Source of the DNA: Tubulanus polymorphus
Lineage: Eukaryota > Nemertea > Palaeonemertea > Tubulaniformes > Tubulanidae
Assembly (NCBI RefSeq): GCF_964204645.1
Contig: NC_134027.1
Span: 7,304,485 to 7,368,484, forward strand
Reading direction: 5' to 3'
Length of the DNA: 64,000 nucleotides
In this document: positions 38,421-59,000 of the stretch, piece after piece
Position numbering within the stretch: position 1 is the first letter of the stretch
Layout: each line of letters starts with the position of its first letter
Translations under genes and position numbers: made by a program
Notes under the pieces: model-generated
The model's database searches: none
Seen by the model: only the letters and a program-made list of their open reading frames with translations
What the model was told of the DNA's origin: nothing

Positions 38421-39065
38421 ATGGCTGATGATCGTGTTTGTTTGAGTTATGAGGACAGTTTGCTGCGTGAATCTGATGTGAAATTGTTGGATCCGCCCAA
38501 CTGGTTGAACGATGCCATTATCGGATTCTGTTTTGAATATTTTTCGAATGAGGAATTTGTCAATCATCCGTTCTCTTTTGTGTCACCCGAAGTGACTCAG
38601 TTTATGAAATTTGCTGATGTGACCGAACTAGGATTGTTTTTAGAACCGTTGGATTTGCCAAATAAAGAAGCCATTTTCCTAGCGGTGAATGACAATGCAG
38701 ATGTGAATCACACAGGTGGTTCGCATTGGAGTTTATTGTTGTATCATCGCCGTAGTAACCAATTTGAACATTACGACTCGTCAAATGGCAGTAACTCAAC
38801 AATTGCGGCAACACTTGTTCATAAAATTTGGACTTATTTAGCGACAGAATGTAAACCCAAATATAAAGAAATTTCCGATGCACCTCAACAAGTAAATAGT
38901 CACGATTGTGGTGTTTATTGTATTTGTTTTGTTCAGTACTTAGCGCAACAATTGTCGCCTGCTGCAGACAATGATAAGACCATGAAGGATGCTATGAGCC
39001 CTGCAGCAGTTTCCGCAAAGCGAAACGAATGGAAACATTTGATATGGACACTTGCCAACAATTGA
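38421..39065 (+). CDS. SENP8: NEDD8-specific protease SENP8 / NEDP1 (DEN1), single exon
   Basis: Cysteine protease of the ULP family that matures NEDD8 and removes it from cullins and other targets. 214 residues from the MADDRVCLSYEDS start; an ATG four codons upstream is less likely. Substrate-side motif PPNWLNDAIIGFCFEY; catalytic His in GGSHWSLLLYH; Asp in FEHYDSSNGSN; Gln and catalytic Cys in QQVNSHDCGVYC. All catalytic residues are present. The length matches animal SENP8, which is often encoded in one exon. A polyadenylation signal AATAAA is at 39111. It is only about 120 bp after ALG13 on the same strand. It is host-like in composition, not part of the Polinton. Confidence 0.92.
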   Translation: MADDRVCLSYEDSLLRESDVKLLDPPNWLNDAIIGFCFEYFSNEEFVNHPFSFVSPEVTQFMKFADVTELGLFLEPLDLPNKEAIFLAVNDNADVNHTGGSHWSLLLYHRRSNQFEHYDSSNGSNSTIAATLVHKIWTYLATECKPKYKEISDAPQQVNSHDCGVYCICFVQYLAQQLSPAADNDKTMKDAMSPAAVSAKRNEWKHLIWTLANN

Positions 39066-39324
39066 TCTTCCTCATTGTGTAGTAGTGTATTGTATTGGCT
39101 TTGGTTAAAAAATAAACGAATATATCAATAGAAGAATAAGTGTATTCTGTCTAATTACATTGTATTGGGGAATATTCTTCACAATGTTTATATCCACCCA
39201 TAATAAGGTAAAGCACTGAGGATCAGTACAACAACAGATTCATCATTTACTACCACGATATAACCCAAAAAAGGGTTACCCAATTTTTATAATGGCCCAA
39301 TTGGGATCATGTGACTGCGTCAAA
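39066..39324. other. SENP8-WASHC4 spacer
   Basis: Holds the SENP8 AATAAA (39111) and the presumed WASHC4 promoter/5' UTR. Nothing else recognised. Confidence 0.5.
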
Positions 39325-48365
<9,041 letters not shown>

Positions 48366-49408
48366 GAGTAACAATATACAGGCATGATGAAATTATATTC
48401 CATGAAGTAGTAATTTTATCAAGATAAATTTCAAATTGTTAAAAATGCATTGTAATTTGTTTGAAGACGCGATATAAGTATGAATTTTCTGATAACCTTG
48501 TGTAGTTAGGTTTTGCCTCAATGATTTTGGAATACAGTCTGTTAATTGGAATCAACTATCAATAAGTAATTAGTACCGGTAGTGTTCTACTGAATTGGTA
48601 CTGCTACTTGGTAATCATATACTGTATAGTCATATATGGCTTTTCATATAATATATTACTGTTGTGTATCGATCATAGTTTATTACCATTTGTATAAATA
48701 AAACATAAACAATCGTATAAATCATATTTATTCTTTCGCTTCGTCTTTTTTTAGACATAGTGTCTTAATTGAAGTAAATAATTTACCTTGCCCATTGTTC
48801 TTGAGAAAGCATTGATCTGTTGATACAGTAGACCGTAGTAGTTTCTTACTCCAAACTATTGTGGCCTCCCTGCAACGACTGCATTAGAATCTTTGCACCA
48901 CAGGGAATAATTCGATTGACAGGTCAAGCAGAGTCTATTGTAGCAATAGTCAAGATTTTATCATCTTTATACAATGGAACCTCGTAATGACAAACCGGTA
49001 CCTATATGATTCACGAGACATAAAAATCCGAGAATTCATCCTAAGACTATTTGATCTCATACCGGATACTGACAACACATAGGTTAGAAAGAACAGATTT
49101 CCTGGGCGCCCCAAGTTGGAGGTTTCACTGTACTTTTTTATGGTCAACACACAAACCTCTAGAATCCATTTCAAATCTAAGTCCTTTGATCCCTTCAATT
49201 ATTTTGCCTGTCAGTAGTCAAATTAAAACTCTGTCTAGAATCATTTTTCCGATACCTCTGTATGATAGATGGATAGAAAAGAATAGAAGCTTCATATTCT
49301 TCAGTGCTTGGAAGACTCCCAAGATTTTTATTTATGAATACATTGACGCATTTTACAACATCAAATTAATAGATACAAAATATTTGTTACGATATGACAT
49401 ACTGCTAG
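48366..49408. other. WASHC4/CBLL1 3' region
   Basis: Convergent spacer between WASHC4 (+) and CBLL1 (-). Contains the WASHC4 AATAAA at 48697 and a pogo-like MITE at 48972-49130. No further gene recognised. Confidence 0.55.
48972..49130. mobile_element. pogo/Tigger-like MITE with TA target duplication
   Basis: Left end CAATGGAACCTCGTAATGAC and right end GTTGGAGGTTTCACTG are inverted relatives (CAGTGAAACCTCCAAC style), flanked on both sides by TA. 159 bp, non-coding. TIR style is that of the pogo/Tigger branch of Tc1/mariner. Confidence 0.65.
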
Positions 49409-51150
49409 CTAATAGTACTGTTGGTAATCTTGTCTCTGTACAGGGGGAGGGTTAGCCACATTTGCCGGGGGTTGAACTCTCGATTGTGGCCCAGCATTTG
49501 GCCAATGCGCCCTTGGACTCTGCTGCCCGGGCGATGGAAAGCGAGGTGACATTGTCGATTCTTCATAAGTTGTATGAGGGCTAGCATATCGTTGTGGAGG
49601 CCCCATTGATTGCGGGGGCTGCATGGTCATTGGCGAGACAGCATAAGCAGAGTTCGAATAAGCCGCTGATGGTACCTGCATCTGCGGTTGACCGTGGCTG
49701 ACTTGAGGTGGGGGATAATGATGTTGTCCGGCTATCGGCGGGGGTACATGCGACGCAAATGATGCTACTGGGTAACCGCTGACAACCTGTTGCTGGTAAC
49801 CACTATTCTCGTCCTGTATCTGTACGGTGATTAGATTAGTTCGACCGGCTGTGATTGCTGTACCTCCCGGACGATAATCCGGCTGGGCAGTTACTGCATG
49901 TTGCTGTGGCACTGGTGCAGCTGTTTGTTGGTGATGCATATAAACCACCTCCTGCGGTTGGTATTGCCCTTGCGGGGCAACGACGGGCTGCTGTTGAGGT
50001 TGAACAATCGTATTCATCGCTTCACGATGTGTAAAATCTTGATGCTGCTGGATTTGTGCAGGTGTTTGTTGTTGAGGCGGGGCTTGTTTCATCGGTTTTT
50101 GTTCGGGCCGCCTCGCCGAAACTGATGCCAAATGTCGATGGTTTACGTGCGCTTGTAAGTCTCTCTGCGATAAATACGTTCGTCTACATCCTTCCAGGTC
50201 GTGTTTACTGGTTCCACCCCATGTACATATAAACACAGTACCTAATGCTGATTGTTCTACGCGCATAACCGGATCGTCACATCTGCAAAAATAGAAGCAG
50301 AATCATAATGGACCAGTTATTCTGCAAGAAGGATTATTACGAGACCGAATAGTAGATTAGTTAACACTCAAATGAGGATAATAGAATCAAAACCGACTTT
50401 ATATAAAGATTAGTAAATAGTGGGGTTTTAAATCTATTACCAGAATGTCTGATCATTCATATTGATAGCCATCCTCCCTCGGCCAGATGGCAATGAGACT
50501 GCCATGTTAGCACCCGGTCGTCTAGTGTGGCTGGTTTTCATGCTGTGGCTAAGTTTAGCGACGCAATCTGGTTTGAAACCCTGCCACCCTAGACCGGGTG
50601 TGCACCCGGTCGTCTAGTGTGGCTGGTTTTCGTAACATGGCAGTCTCATTGCCATCTGGTTCTATCCCTGCTGGAGGACGATTGATAACATGGTACGGCG
50701 AAAATTACCTCATACACTTTTTTCCCATCTTCCTTGCACAGTTCAAACAAAACACATGTTTACATGGGATCTGCAAAGAAAATCATTGCATTTTACGAAC
50801 AACTGACTCGACTTAGTTTTTCATAATTTATTCATGTGATTATTTGATCATTGATAAAACCATATACTGACCATTCGACCATAGATCAGTATCGGAAGAC
50901 GACATTTGTCACAGCTGTGGATCAATGGATCAACTACTTTCTCACCGATTAAATTCACCTGAAAGTGATGAATAGAAATAATAACTTAAATAACAGCTCA
51001 AGCACCATGTGATTGAATTAACACTGAATCTGTCATAGATTTTACATTTACATTTACATAGCACACTGCATGTTTATTTTACCTTATGTCTCCAGACAAG
51101 TTTCTGACGTGAATGGTGCCAGTTATCAATGATTTTTGGATCAATTACTT
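49409..51150 (-). CDS. CBLL1: E3 ubiquitin ligase Hakai (CBLL1), 5' exon not found
   Basis: RING-type ligase that targets tyrosine-phosphorylated E-cadherin and is part of the m6A writer complex. Exons on minus: 51150-51083 ([20 protein letters not shown]), 50958-50872 ([16 protein letters not shown] then [13 protein letters not shown], first RING cysteines), 50770-50709 ([20 protein letters not shown]), and 50282-49409 ([14 protein letters not shown], then [19 protein letters not shown], the Hakai zinc finger). Phases fit throughout. The tail is Gln/Pro/His-rich and keeps the [13 protein letters not shown] motif seen in vertebrate Hakai, ending QRQDYQQYY. The N-terminal exon with the start codon was not recognised upstream of 51150. 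Confidence 0.9.
50483..50659. mobile_element. Small inverted-repeat element with internal direct repeat, CBLL1 intron
   Basis: CCAGATGGCAATGAGACTGC at the left end and GCAGTCTCATTGCCATCTGG at the right end form a perfect terminal inverted repeat that extends through CATGTTA. Inside, CACCCGGTCGTCTAGTGTGG followed by CTGGTTTTC occurs twice in direct orientation (50510 and 50605). 177 bp, no coding capacity. It interrupts an intron of CBLL1 without touching splice sites. Confidence 0.75.
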
Positions 51151-51251
51151 CTGAAAAAATACAATAAATGGTTAACCATTGGCATTGGCATTGCCATTAA
51201 TACCTATCAACGTTACCTATCATTCTAGCAAGTAAGAACAGTCACAGGGGT

Positions 51252-51470
51252 TCTATATAAAATCACAAGGGATGAAACGCCAGGCCTCCGCTGTAATTAA
51301 ATTTTCAGCCAGAAAGTTGGGACAGTCACGTATCATAGTTTCCTTCTTAGATGCTTCAGGTTCGCATTCAGTCAAATAAGAAGCGTTAAGTCATGTGACT
51401 GTCCCAGCTTTCTGGCTGGCACGACTTGAAGGTGTTTCATCCCTTTTGATTTCATATAGTAAAGCGACCA
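51252..51470. mobile_element. MITE with long inverted arms
   Basis: ATCACAAGGGATGAAAC at the left pairs with GTTTCATCCCTTTTGAT at the right, and CAGCCAGAAAGTTGGGACAG with CTGTCCCAGCTTTCTGGCTG further in. About 220 bp, non-coding, upstream of the first recognised CBLL1 exon. Confidence 0.7.
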
Positions 51471-51572
51471 ATTGTTTATCAGAACTTTATAGCGGATAAA
51501 TAAACAATATAAACACAAGGCATATCCGTGATATTTTGAATTTATTCACAGTTCATATTTAGCGCCATTCTC

Positions 51573-52015
51573 CGGTCATCCTTATTACCGAGATGACGTA
51601 TTTTACCGAGATGACATGAAATAGGCCTATAGCATATTTATAGATTTCTTATCGATTTTAACACTTTAAATCATATTATATCAGTAATAAATGCCTGCTG
51701 GAGTCATATTTTACATATTTTGTCGGATATTTTTGTAGAAAAATAACTTTTAACTTTACCGAGATGAGATCGTTGATCAATCAAATTCAATGAAATGTTA
51801 TTGCTAACCGAGATTACGTATTTGAAGTCAAAATTTATTTTACAAAATATCCGGAAAAATATGACTCTAGATTACGTCTCTAGATTAGAAGGCATTTATT
51901 ACTGATATAATATGATTTCAAATGTTAAAATCAATAAGGAGTAAATAAATATGCTATATTTCATGTCATCTCGGTTGATCTCGGTAAATTACGTCATCTC
52001 GGTAATAAGGAGGAC
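51573..52015. mobile_element. Foldback element (TCCTTATTACCGAGATGACG ends)
   Basis: Ends TCCTTATTACCGAGATGACG and CGTCATCTCGGTAATAAGGA are inverted and the arms stay similar to the middle (for example GCCTGCTGGAGTCATATTTT and TTTATTACTGATATAATATG with counterparts opposite). It contains several copies of ACCGAGATGA in both orientations. About 440 bp, non-coding. A large potential hairpin close to the presumed CBLL1 5' region. Confidence 0.75.
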
Positions 52016-53380
52016 CCCCATTCTCGCGAGATTATCAACAACCCGGAAATAAAATCCAAGCCCATCGCCAAACCCCTGTGAGAACAGTGTGAAAGAAAAA
52101 TGTCGGCCGACTCATTCAATTCAAGGTGAATTGCTCATCTCATTTCTATATCATACCTCTTTTCTTAGAGTCCAAGTTATCGTCCATATTTATTAGAGGA
52201 GAGGCAAGACTCGGACTGACTCGAGAGGAGAGGTCGGTCGGAGGGAGGAGGAGTATATCCAACCAAACGATGATCTGGTGTCTTGAACGAAGGAGGTCGT
52301 GAGATTGTTAAATGTTGATGTGGACGGTGCCAGTCCCTGCCTGGTGGCGTGGGAGAATCAATTATTTACAGCTCAAGCTGAATATCGCGAAAAGTACCAT
52401 AAAAAACTCAATAAGTGAATAAATTGAAAATTAGCTGAAAATGAATAATTTGCACAAAGAATATTTTGTTGAATGCAGATCTAATTATTTTCGTTTTTCG
52501 ATGAATACAAATTCAAATTGAAATACCGGTACTTAATTGATACCGAAAATAGGCGGTGGGTCGGTCCGGCACCCACATGCATAACTAAACATTAAATGGG
52601 TTCGATGATTGACTTGACTTAATCATCTGTCGCACCTGTATTGGCTTAAACGGCTTATCTTGAGCAAATAGCTGAGGTGACATCTTGATAGACATAACTC
52701 GGTGCCAAAGGCCGGTTACGTCCACCGCCTGTATTGGCGGCGGTGCCATCTTCATTGTTCATTACATGTATTTCGCACCGAATTTCACGGCATTATTCCT
52801 ATGAAATGCTGACTTTATTGGTCAGACGTCTAAACAGTACTATAATAGTATAGTATACTATAGTACATTCTATTTTGTTTTTTAAAAATACTTAGAAAGC
52901 CACGCCCGCGGCCATCGAGTCTCCGGCCTCGCCAAAGGCTACCGATTCTATATTTCGCATTTTTCGCCATCGAGCATGAAAAAATATACTTAGCAAGATT
53001 TCAATAAAATTCGTCGAAAATTCTATTCTTTAAGAACGAGTTTTCACCTTCGAATTTAGTTCCATTTTTATCAAATGCAGAAATGGTGAGGTTCACAATA
53101 GTTGTTAGTGACATGAATACCTTTGGTAAAATTGGATATGATTAATTTCATGAGTTATACTTGAGTTTCACATCCCGACAAAAGAGAGTATTTGATTTGT
53201 AGACGTATATTGTGTCATGAACCCGGTGAAAGTTATAGAACTAGAACAAATGAAATTCTGTTTCCAAGAATCGGTATGTACATTATACTATATAATTGTG
53301 ACAAGTTTTAAAGTTTGTGTGCCCTTCTACGCCAACAGGCCTTTTGAAGTCAAGATCTTCCATATCCTAAGATTTCCAAC
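52016..53380. other. CBLL1/oxidoreductase divergent spacer
   Basis: Contains a possible first exon on plus (52100-52135: ATG GCC-rich start MSADSFNS, then AAG|GTGAAT), purine-rich repeats (GAGGAGAGG) near 52195-52250, and a short palindrome TATAGTATACTATA near 52854. The missing CBLL1 first exon should lie here or just outside but was not identified. No other gene recognised. Confidence 0.45.
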
Positions 53381-54664
53381 ATGTCATCGATGTTGAAGGT
53401 TGGTTTTGTCGGTGCAGGTCGCGCTAATTTTGGTCCCTCTCGTCCTTGGTGCCACGCCTCCAAGGTAGAAAAGTATATCAGAGATGTCACGGTGATTGGT
53501 ATAGTGGATATAGATACGACCAAAGCAGAATCTGTGCTGCAAACGAGGCGCTCTTCAGAAGAGTTCGGGCATCTTTACGGAAACTGCGAAGTTTTGGCCG
53601 ATTACATGCAGTTGATAGCTCTACGCCCCGATGTCGTCATCATTGGAGTTCCACCGGGTGTCCGAGGTTCGTTTACAGACGGCAGAGATATGGAACTTCA
53701 ATTCGTAATGGCAGGAATTCATATTCTCGTCGAGAAACCGTTATCAACGTCGTCTCCGGAACATTTTCAAGAATACGCCAGGGCGGTTACGACTGAGGCC
53801 GAAAAACGCAATGTGATGGTATCCGTTGGATATGTATTCAGGTAGGTTCTGTAGACTAGACGGAAGTGCCCTAGAAGGTCGCTTTTTCCAGAAGTGTCGA
53901 AGTAAGTCTATATTGCTCCATGGGAGCTCATTACTCCAATTTTAGGAAGTACACGTGTGATGTTTTATTTATTCCATCGCAGGTATCACCCCGCGATAGA
54001 AAAAATGAATGAGATGATTAAACAACACGGTGGAAAAGTGATGGCATTCAATGTTAGGTTTTATATCGCTCATGCAGATGCTGTTAACAAGTCCCGATTT
54101 AACGCTCAATTGTTCGGCGGACCATTATGTGAAGAGGCGACACACTTTTTTGATTTGGCGCGCTATTTGACCGAAAGCGAAATAGACCATTCGTCTATTC
54201 AATGTCTGACGGTCAAGGATACAGACCGAAATGGAGCTGGAAAACTTGCAAATTTGCCAAGTGGTACGGAAGATGGCATACCATTTGAGAAAAGAATTCC
54301 ACGAGTTACCGTTGCCCAATGGCGGTTCAAAGATGCCGGAGTAGGGACGTTAATGCTTTCATTGGCGTTGCCTGGATGTCGCCTTGAGACGTACATGGAC
54401 GTTCAACTTGATGGTTTAAGTTTCTCCATTAGCAGGCCGTATGCGGAGTTGCGTGTTCGAAGCCAGATAGACGAAGACCCTGACGCTGCCGTGATTTCTT
54501 CATACGATACAACGGCTGAAGCTGATATGTACCGGAAACAGTTACAGGCGTTTTTCGAAGCTGTACGAACCAATAACCCGACGTTAATTCGAAGTCACTA
54601 TTCAGATTCTGCGAAAACCTTTGAATTTACCAAGGTCGTCAGTGAAGCTGGTGAACGCAATTGA
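53381..54664 (+). CDS. GFO/IDH/MocA-family NAD(P)-dependent oxidoreductase (2 exons)
   Basis: Exons 53381-53841 and 53983-54664 (GT/AG, phase preserved across FR|YHP) give 380 residues. The Rossmann start LKVGFVGAGRANFGPSRPW carries the GxGxxx dinucleotide loop, VIGIVDIDTTKAES ends the second strand with the Asp expected to hold ribose, and HILVEKPLSTSSPEH has the EKP motif of the family with its catalytic/cofactor Lys. The C-terminal half (LFGGPLCEEATHFFDLARYL) fits the substrate domain with a conserved His/Asp. Members act on sugars or inositols; the exact substrate cannot be told. It has only one intron and no close metazoan name comes to mind, so an origin by transfer is possible but undemonstrated. 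Confidence 0.75.
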
Positions 54665-56058
54665 AAAATACAGAATTCTCTATTACAGTTTAACCCCGTT
54701 AATACGGTCCTGTTTAAGTCGAAACCCATTCATTATGAAACTAGTTTGTAAAGTAATGAAAGTGCTAGTACACAAATTTGCAATAATTTGGCATTACATA
54801 AACTGAAAATTCATATTCTGATCAACATTCAAATAGATTTTAACAGAAAAACAATGTTTTTATATAAAATTAATATATAAAATATACATGTATGTAGCCT
54901 TATTCCAGTACGGTATCGAAGAAACTAGTGCGATTTCCGAAAAACGACTGTACTATTATTTGATGTCAATTTTAGATCGTAATCTCCAATAGCATTCACA
55001 GACTGGCCAAAAATATACATTTTTGTAAAGAATGAATTACGGTGTATTATTGGGATATTATAATACCGTACTGGCTGATTTCATCCAACCTAATCATCAT
55101 GTATATGTACAGTTCTAATGAGATTTTAACCCTAGAATTCTTAGATAGGCACGACAATCTGCTTTTGTGTGCGGTTGTAGATGGTCCTCAGTCCTAATGC
55201 TTACACGACTAAACCAATCGGAATAAACACAATTCATGTAAAATTCATAGTAATTGTCAATTTATTTTTTCTTTCCGATTTCATGACAAAAATGTGTGTG
55301 GAATATTGTAAAAAGCCTTAAATAACCATCACAGTACTGTGATTATCAATATTTGTATCTATAATGATGCAAATACTGCTTCGACCTTTACATGACATTT
55401 TGCAATTGCATATGATATTTTTTGTCCTCTCATGTATCATGTATCGCATGATTTTATTCATCCGTCGAATCGAGTTTTCTCACTATATCATCCAGTCGTT
55501 TAAGTTCATCAAAAAAAAAAACAATGACATCTGGTTGAGTGGTTATCTTTGACGGAAAATGCTTTGTCGTCAAAGAACTGCCAATTGTGCTCGAGCTAAC
55601 CATATTATGGAGCGCCCTGGATACACTAGTGGTGAAAATGCTGCCTTAATAACGATGCGTTATAAGTACACTGTTGCTATTTCAGCTTGATATCTCTGTA
55701 AAACGAAACAAGAATCAAAGGTGAAGTTTCTTCAAAATTTGTGTGCATCCCAGATATAATTGAACAAATATGTAATAAGGTATACAAATTAAATTTAGAC
55801 ACAACAGGGAGGGGAAGTCATAAAACAAATGTACAGTCAACCCCTGATATACCGCCCACATCGGTGCAGAACGATTTTGGCGGTATAGAGAGTATGGGGT
55901 ATAGCGGGGGTGGTTTACTACCGGTATGTATTTGTATAGAGATGTACATTGAGAAAACCTGGCGGTAAGCAGGGGTAAATGGGAGGGCAGTATATCGGGG
56001 GTTCACTGTACGTAGAACATGATGAAATTCTAACATTCCATAAAAATTAAAGAAAATC
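54665..56058. other. Oxidoreductase/INTS13 3' spacer
   Basis: Convergent 3' region between the oxidoreductase (+) and INTS13 (-). Holds a pogo-like MITE (55834-56008). No further gene recognised; small open frames look random. Confidence 0.5.
55834..56008. mobile_element. pogo/Tigger-like MITE with TA target duplication
   Basis: CAGTCAACCCCTGATATACC at the left and GGCAGTATATCGGGGGTTCA then CTG at the right are inverted repeats, each flanked by TA. 175 bp; inner sequence rich in GGCGGTATA/TATACCGCC blocks. Non-coding. Confidence 0.75.
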
Positions 56059-59000
56059 TTACCCACTGTCTTCATTGAGATGAATGTACAATTGAGCCTG
56101 GTTTGTCAAACTCTCAGCTCTTCCGGCAAACTCTGCATGTCGTTGAGAATGTAAGGTGTTCATTTTATTTTTCCATATAGATAACAATGATTGTGAACCT
56201 GTAATGATATAAGGCACCAAATGATAATAAGAAAATGATTAAATAATTAAATCGATCCACACAAAATATTTTGGCAGTTTTTGTATCTAGTCTAGTGCCT
56301 ATGAAAACATGGTAATCCTTGATTGAGAAATTTCATATTATCATTCACAAGATTAGGGAATCTATGTTCTCCACAAAATGCACATTTTGAATTAAATGGT
56401 ATTTGAACACTCACCAATTTTACCTATGCTTGTAAAGCTCTTCTTGAACTTCTTAGGTGGTGGTTCTTCTTTCACTTTTGCAACTTCATTCTGATCCTGT
56501 TTATCCTTTTCTAATGCCTTGCCATATCTACAAGTTTTAAGCAACATATATAAATATACGATAGATCCTTCTACATCATCAAACTTTCAAGTGCTACACT
56601 TTATTCATCGACAATTAAGTCAGGTAAAACAAAGCTAAGTCATAATTAATTTAATTTCATCATGGCAATGATCAAAATTCATAGTCTTTATGAATTTTTG
56701 CTATGATTTATATAGAAACAGCTTCTAACCTGTCCACTTCCTTCCAACTCACGCTTGTAGTGTCCATCTTTTCATCTTTAATTGTTTGTTTATCGTGATG
56801 AGCCTTTTTACTTCCAAGTTTAATTTCGTCTGGCTTTTTACATTCTAACAGACACTCAAGTACTTGTTGGTGTCCATCAGATGATTCAGCATGTGAACGA
56901 ATCAGCTGCTCCAATTCAGACCACATTTGACGATACTGTTCATCCCTGAAAAGAAGATTGAAATACCATGAAATACCAGTCTAGTTTCACAATGATTTCA
57001 GTAATATTTTCTAGATATAGACGCTTTAAATATAATCATTACTCATATCAAATATTAGCTTTCACAAACCTCTTTGGACCTTTGCCTCGTGCTCCAACTG
57101 TGGCCACTGGTAATGCTTCATTGCGACTCTCAGTACCAACGAGATGATATATAGCTTTTTTGCATTCTATGACGTCATCGTCTTCTAGCCTTTCTTTTGT
57201 TATAAATGAAGGCAATGGATCCAAATGCTGTAAATAACATTATGTCACATTGGCATTAAGCAAATTATCAGCTAGTAAAGACAGCATCAATTATGTAGTT
57301 GGATTGAGATTTGAATTACTATCTTAGCCTGAAGAGAAAGATCTGGAAATCCAACCCTGATTCGAACTTACTGATATCATGTTAAAGATTATAGTTTCAC
57401 TTATTGTCATAGGCCACATCCTTGTAGTTCGTTCCAACTGTCCTTTTGCTGAAATTTAGAAATTAAAATTCAAGAAACCATGGCAGTAAACAAATTGTCC
57501 AGGAGAAAAACAAATTTAAAAAACCAGCAACTTGTACACACAGCGTATTTTCTAGTCAAGCAAAGGAACTACTGGGTATTCAATAAATTGATAGGCTAAT
57601 AATCATATAGCACTGGTTGCCATGCTTCCTAAATGCACACCTCTATTCAAAGGCGATTCTTCCTGTTCATTGACATCGGTAGCTGGTGCCAGACGATTAT
57701 CCCGCATGTACTCTCCAAAATGCTGCAAAAAATTTATCAAAATTGATAAATATCCATTTTGACTTGGGAGAACCGATGACACTCTTTATACTTTAAAAGG
57801 TTTCAGTCTTTTATCCATTTATTTGACATACATTTATTCTATAATCAGTGACGCGGCCACCACAGCCTTCACTAATGGAGGGAGGATCTTCAAGTATCGA
57901 TCGAGATGTTGACAATACATGGATGTATATTTCACCACCGTGACTAGCGAGCATATGAGACATCACCTTCAGACCAGATTTACGCGGTTGTTCTAGCATT
58001 ACCGCACGACCTGTTCATAAAAGATATCATAAACTGAAATTATACCACATGCATCGCTATTTTTACTGTGTATGAGGTAAGCAACACCAGATACCTGAAC
58101 CAGTCCTTACCATTTAGAAGAAAATTGGTTAAACACAATGATGGTCTACCATTAACATCAACTGGTGTCACTCTGTAAGCACCGATACAATGATGAAGTT
58201 CTGCAACAAAAGTAAGTAAAATCTCATTTTAATGAAACCTGTATGATATGAATTTATTGTACAAGATGAAACCTTTGACAAAATTTGCATCAAATGAACT
58301 ATTTAAGCCCAGCCATGAAACAGTACTTTACCAGCAGTATTTGATTTCGGTGTACACCACTTCAGTGTCACTGTCTCAGGATTAAAACCATCCCTGGCAA
58401 TCATTGCTCCACCTTCTGCTGATCCACCTGAAATTGAGTAAATTGTTCATGAAGTATCTATCGTGAGAGGCTGAAAAACATTTCAATGACTATAAGATAA
58501 TGATTTCACGTGCCGCTTTGCTCAATGCAGACACAGATTAAACTTACCCTGAGTAAGTGTTCTCAGATAATCAGCCATTCCAGTTTTAATCATGTCATTG
58601 TGAGCATCCATAGAGTGAAATAATTCTACGTCATAGTTGGCTGAAGAGCTGGCATTTTGTTCTTCCTGTAAAAGAATTCAATCGGGCTGAACATATCTCC
58701 AGTTGTTTATAGAATAATTGGCTCAGAATTTTGCTAGTGCTAAAGCAACATCAGCACAACTCTCTACATACCTTCATAGGGATACCTGTCACTGTCGTTG
58801 AAGCTAATGAAAAATGTTTCTGTGCAAGCTGTAACATCTTGGCAGCTATGTATTTACCAGATTGGCTCACATGAACTTCACTTGACAGACAAGTTGATAG
58901 CTGGAATTTAAAATGATCTTTTTATTGACCTTTGAATCATTAATACTGGACAATTACAAGTCCTATAGCCTGAAGAAATACAGCAATGTTCAAAGTAAAG

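Noticed and set aside
38421-39065. SENP8 as a displaced Polinton protease
   Set aside because: ULP and adenain families are related, but this frame lies 3.6 kb outside the element's TIR, has host base composition, the NEDP1-type length and motifs, and follows ALG13 closely.
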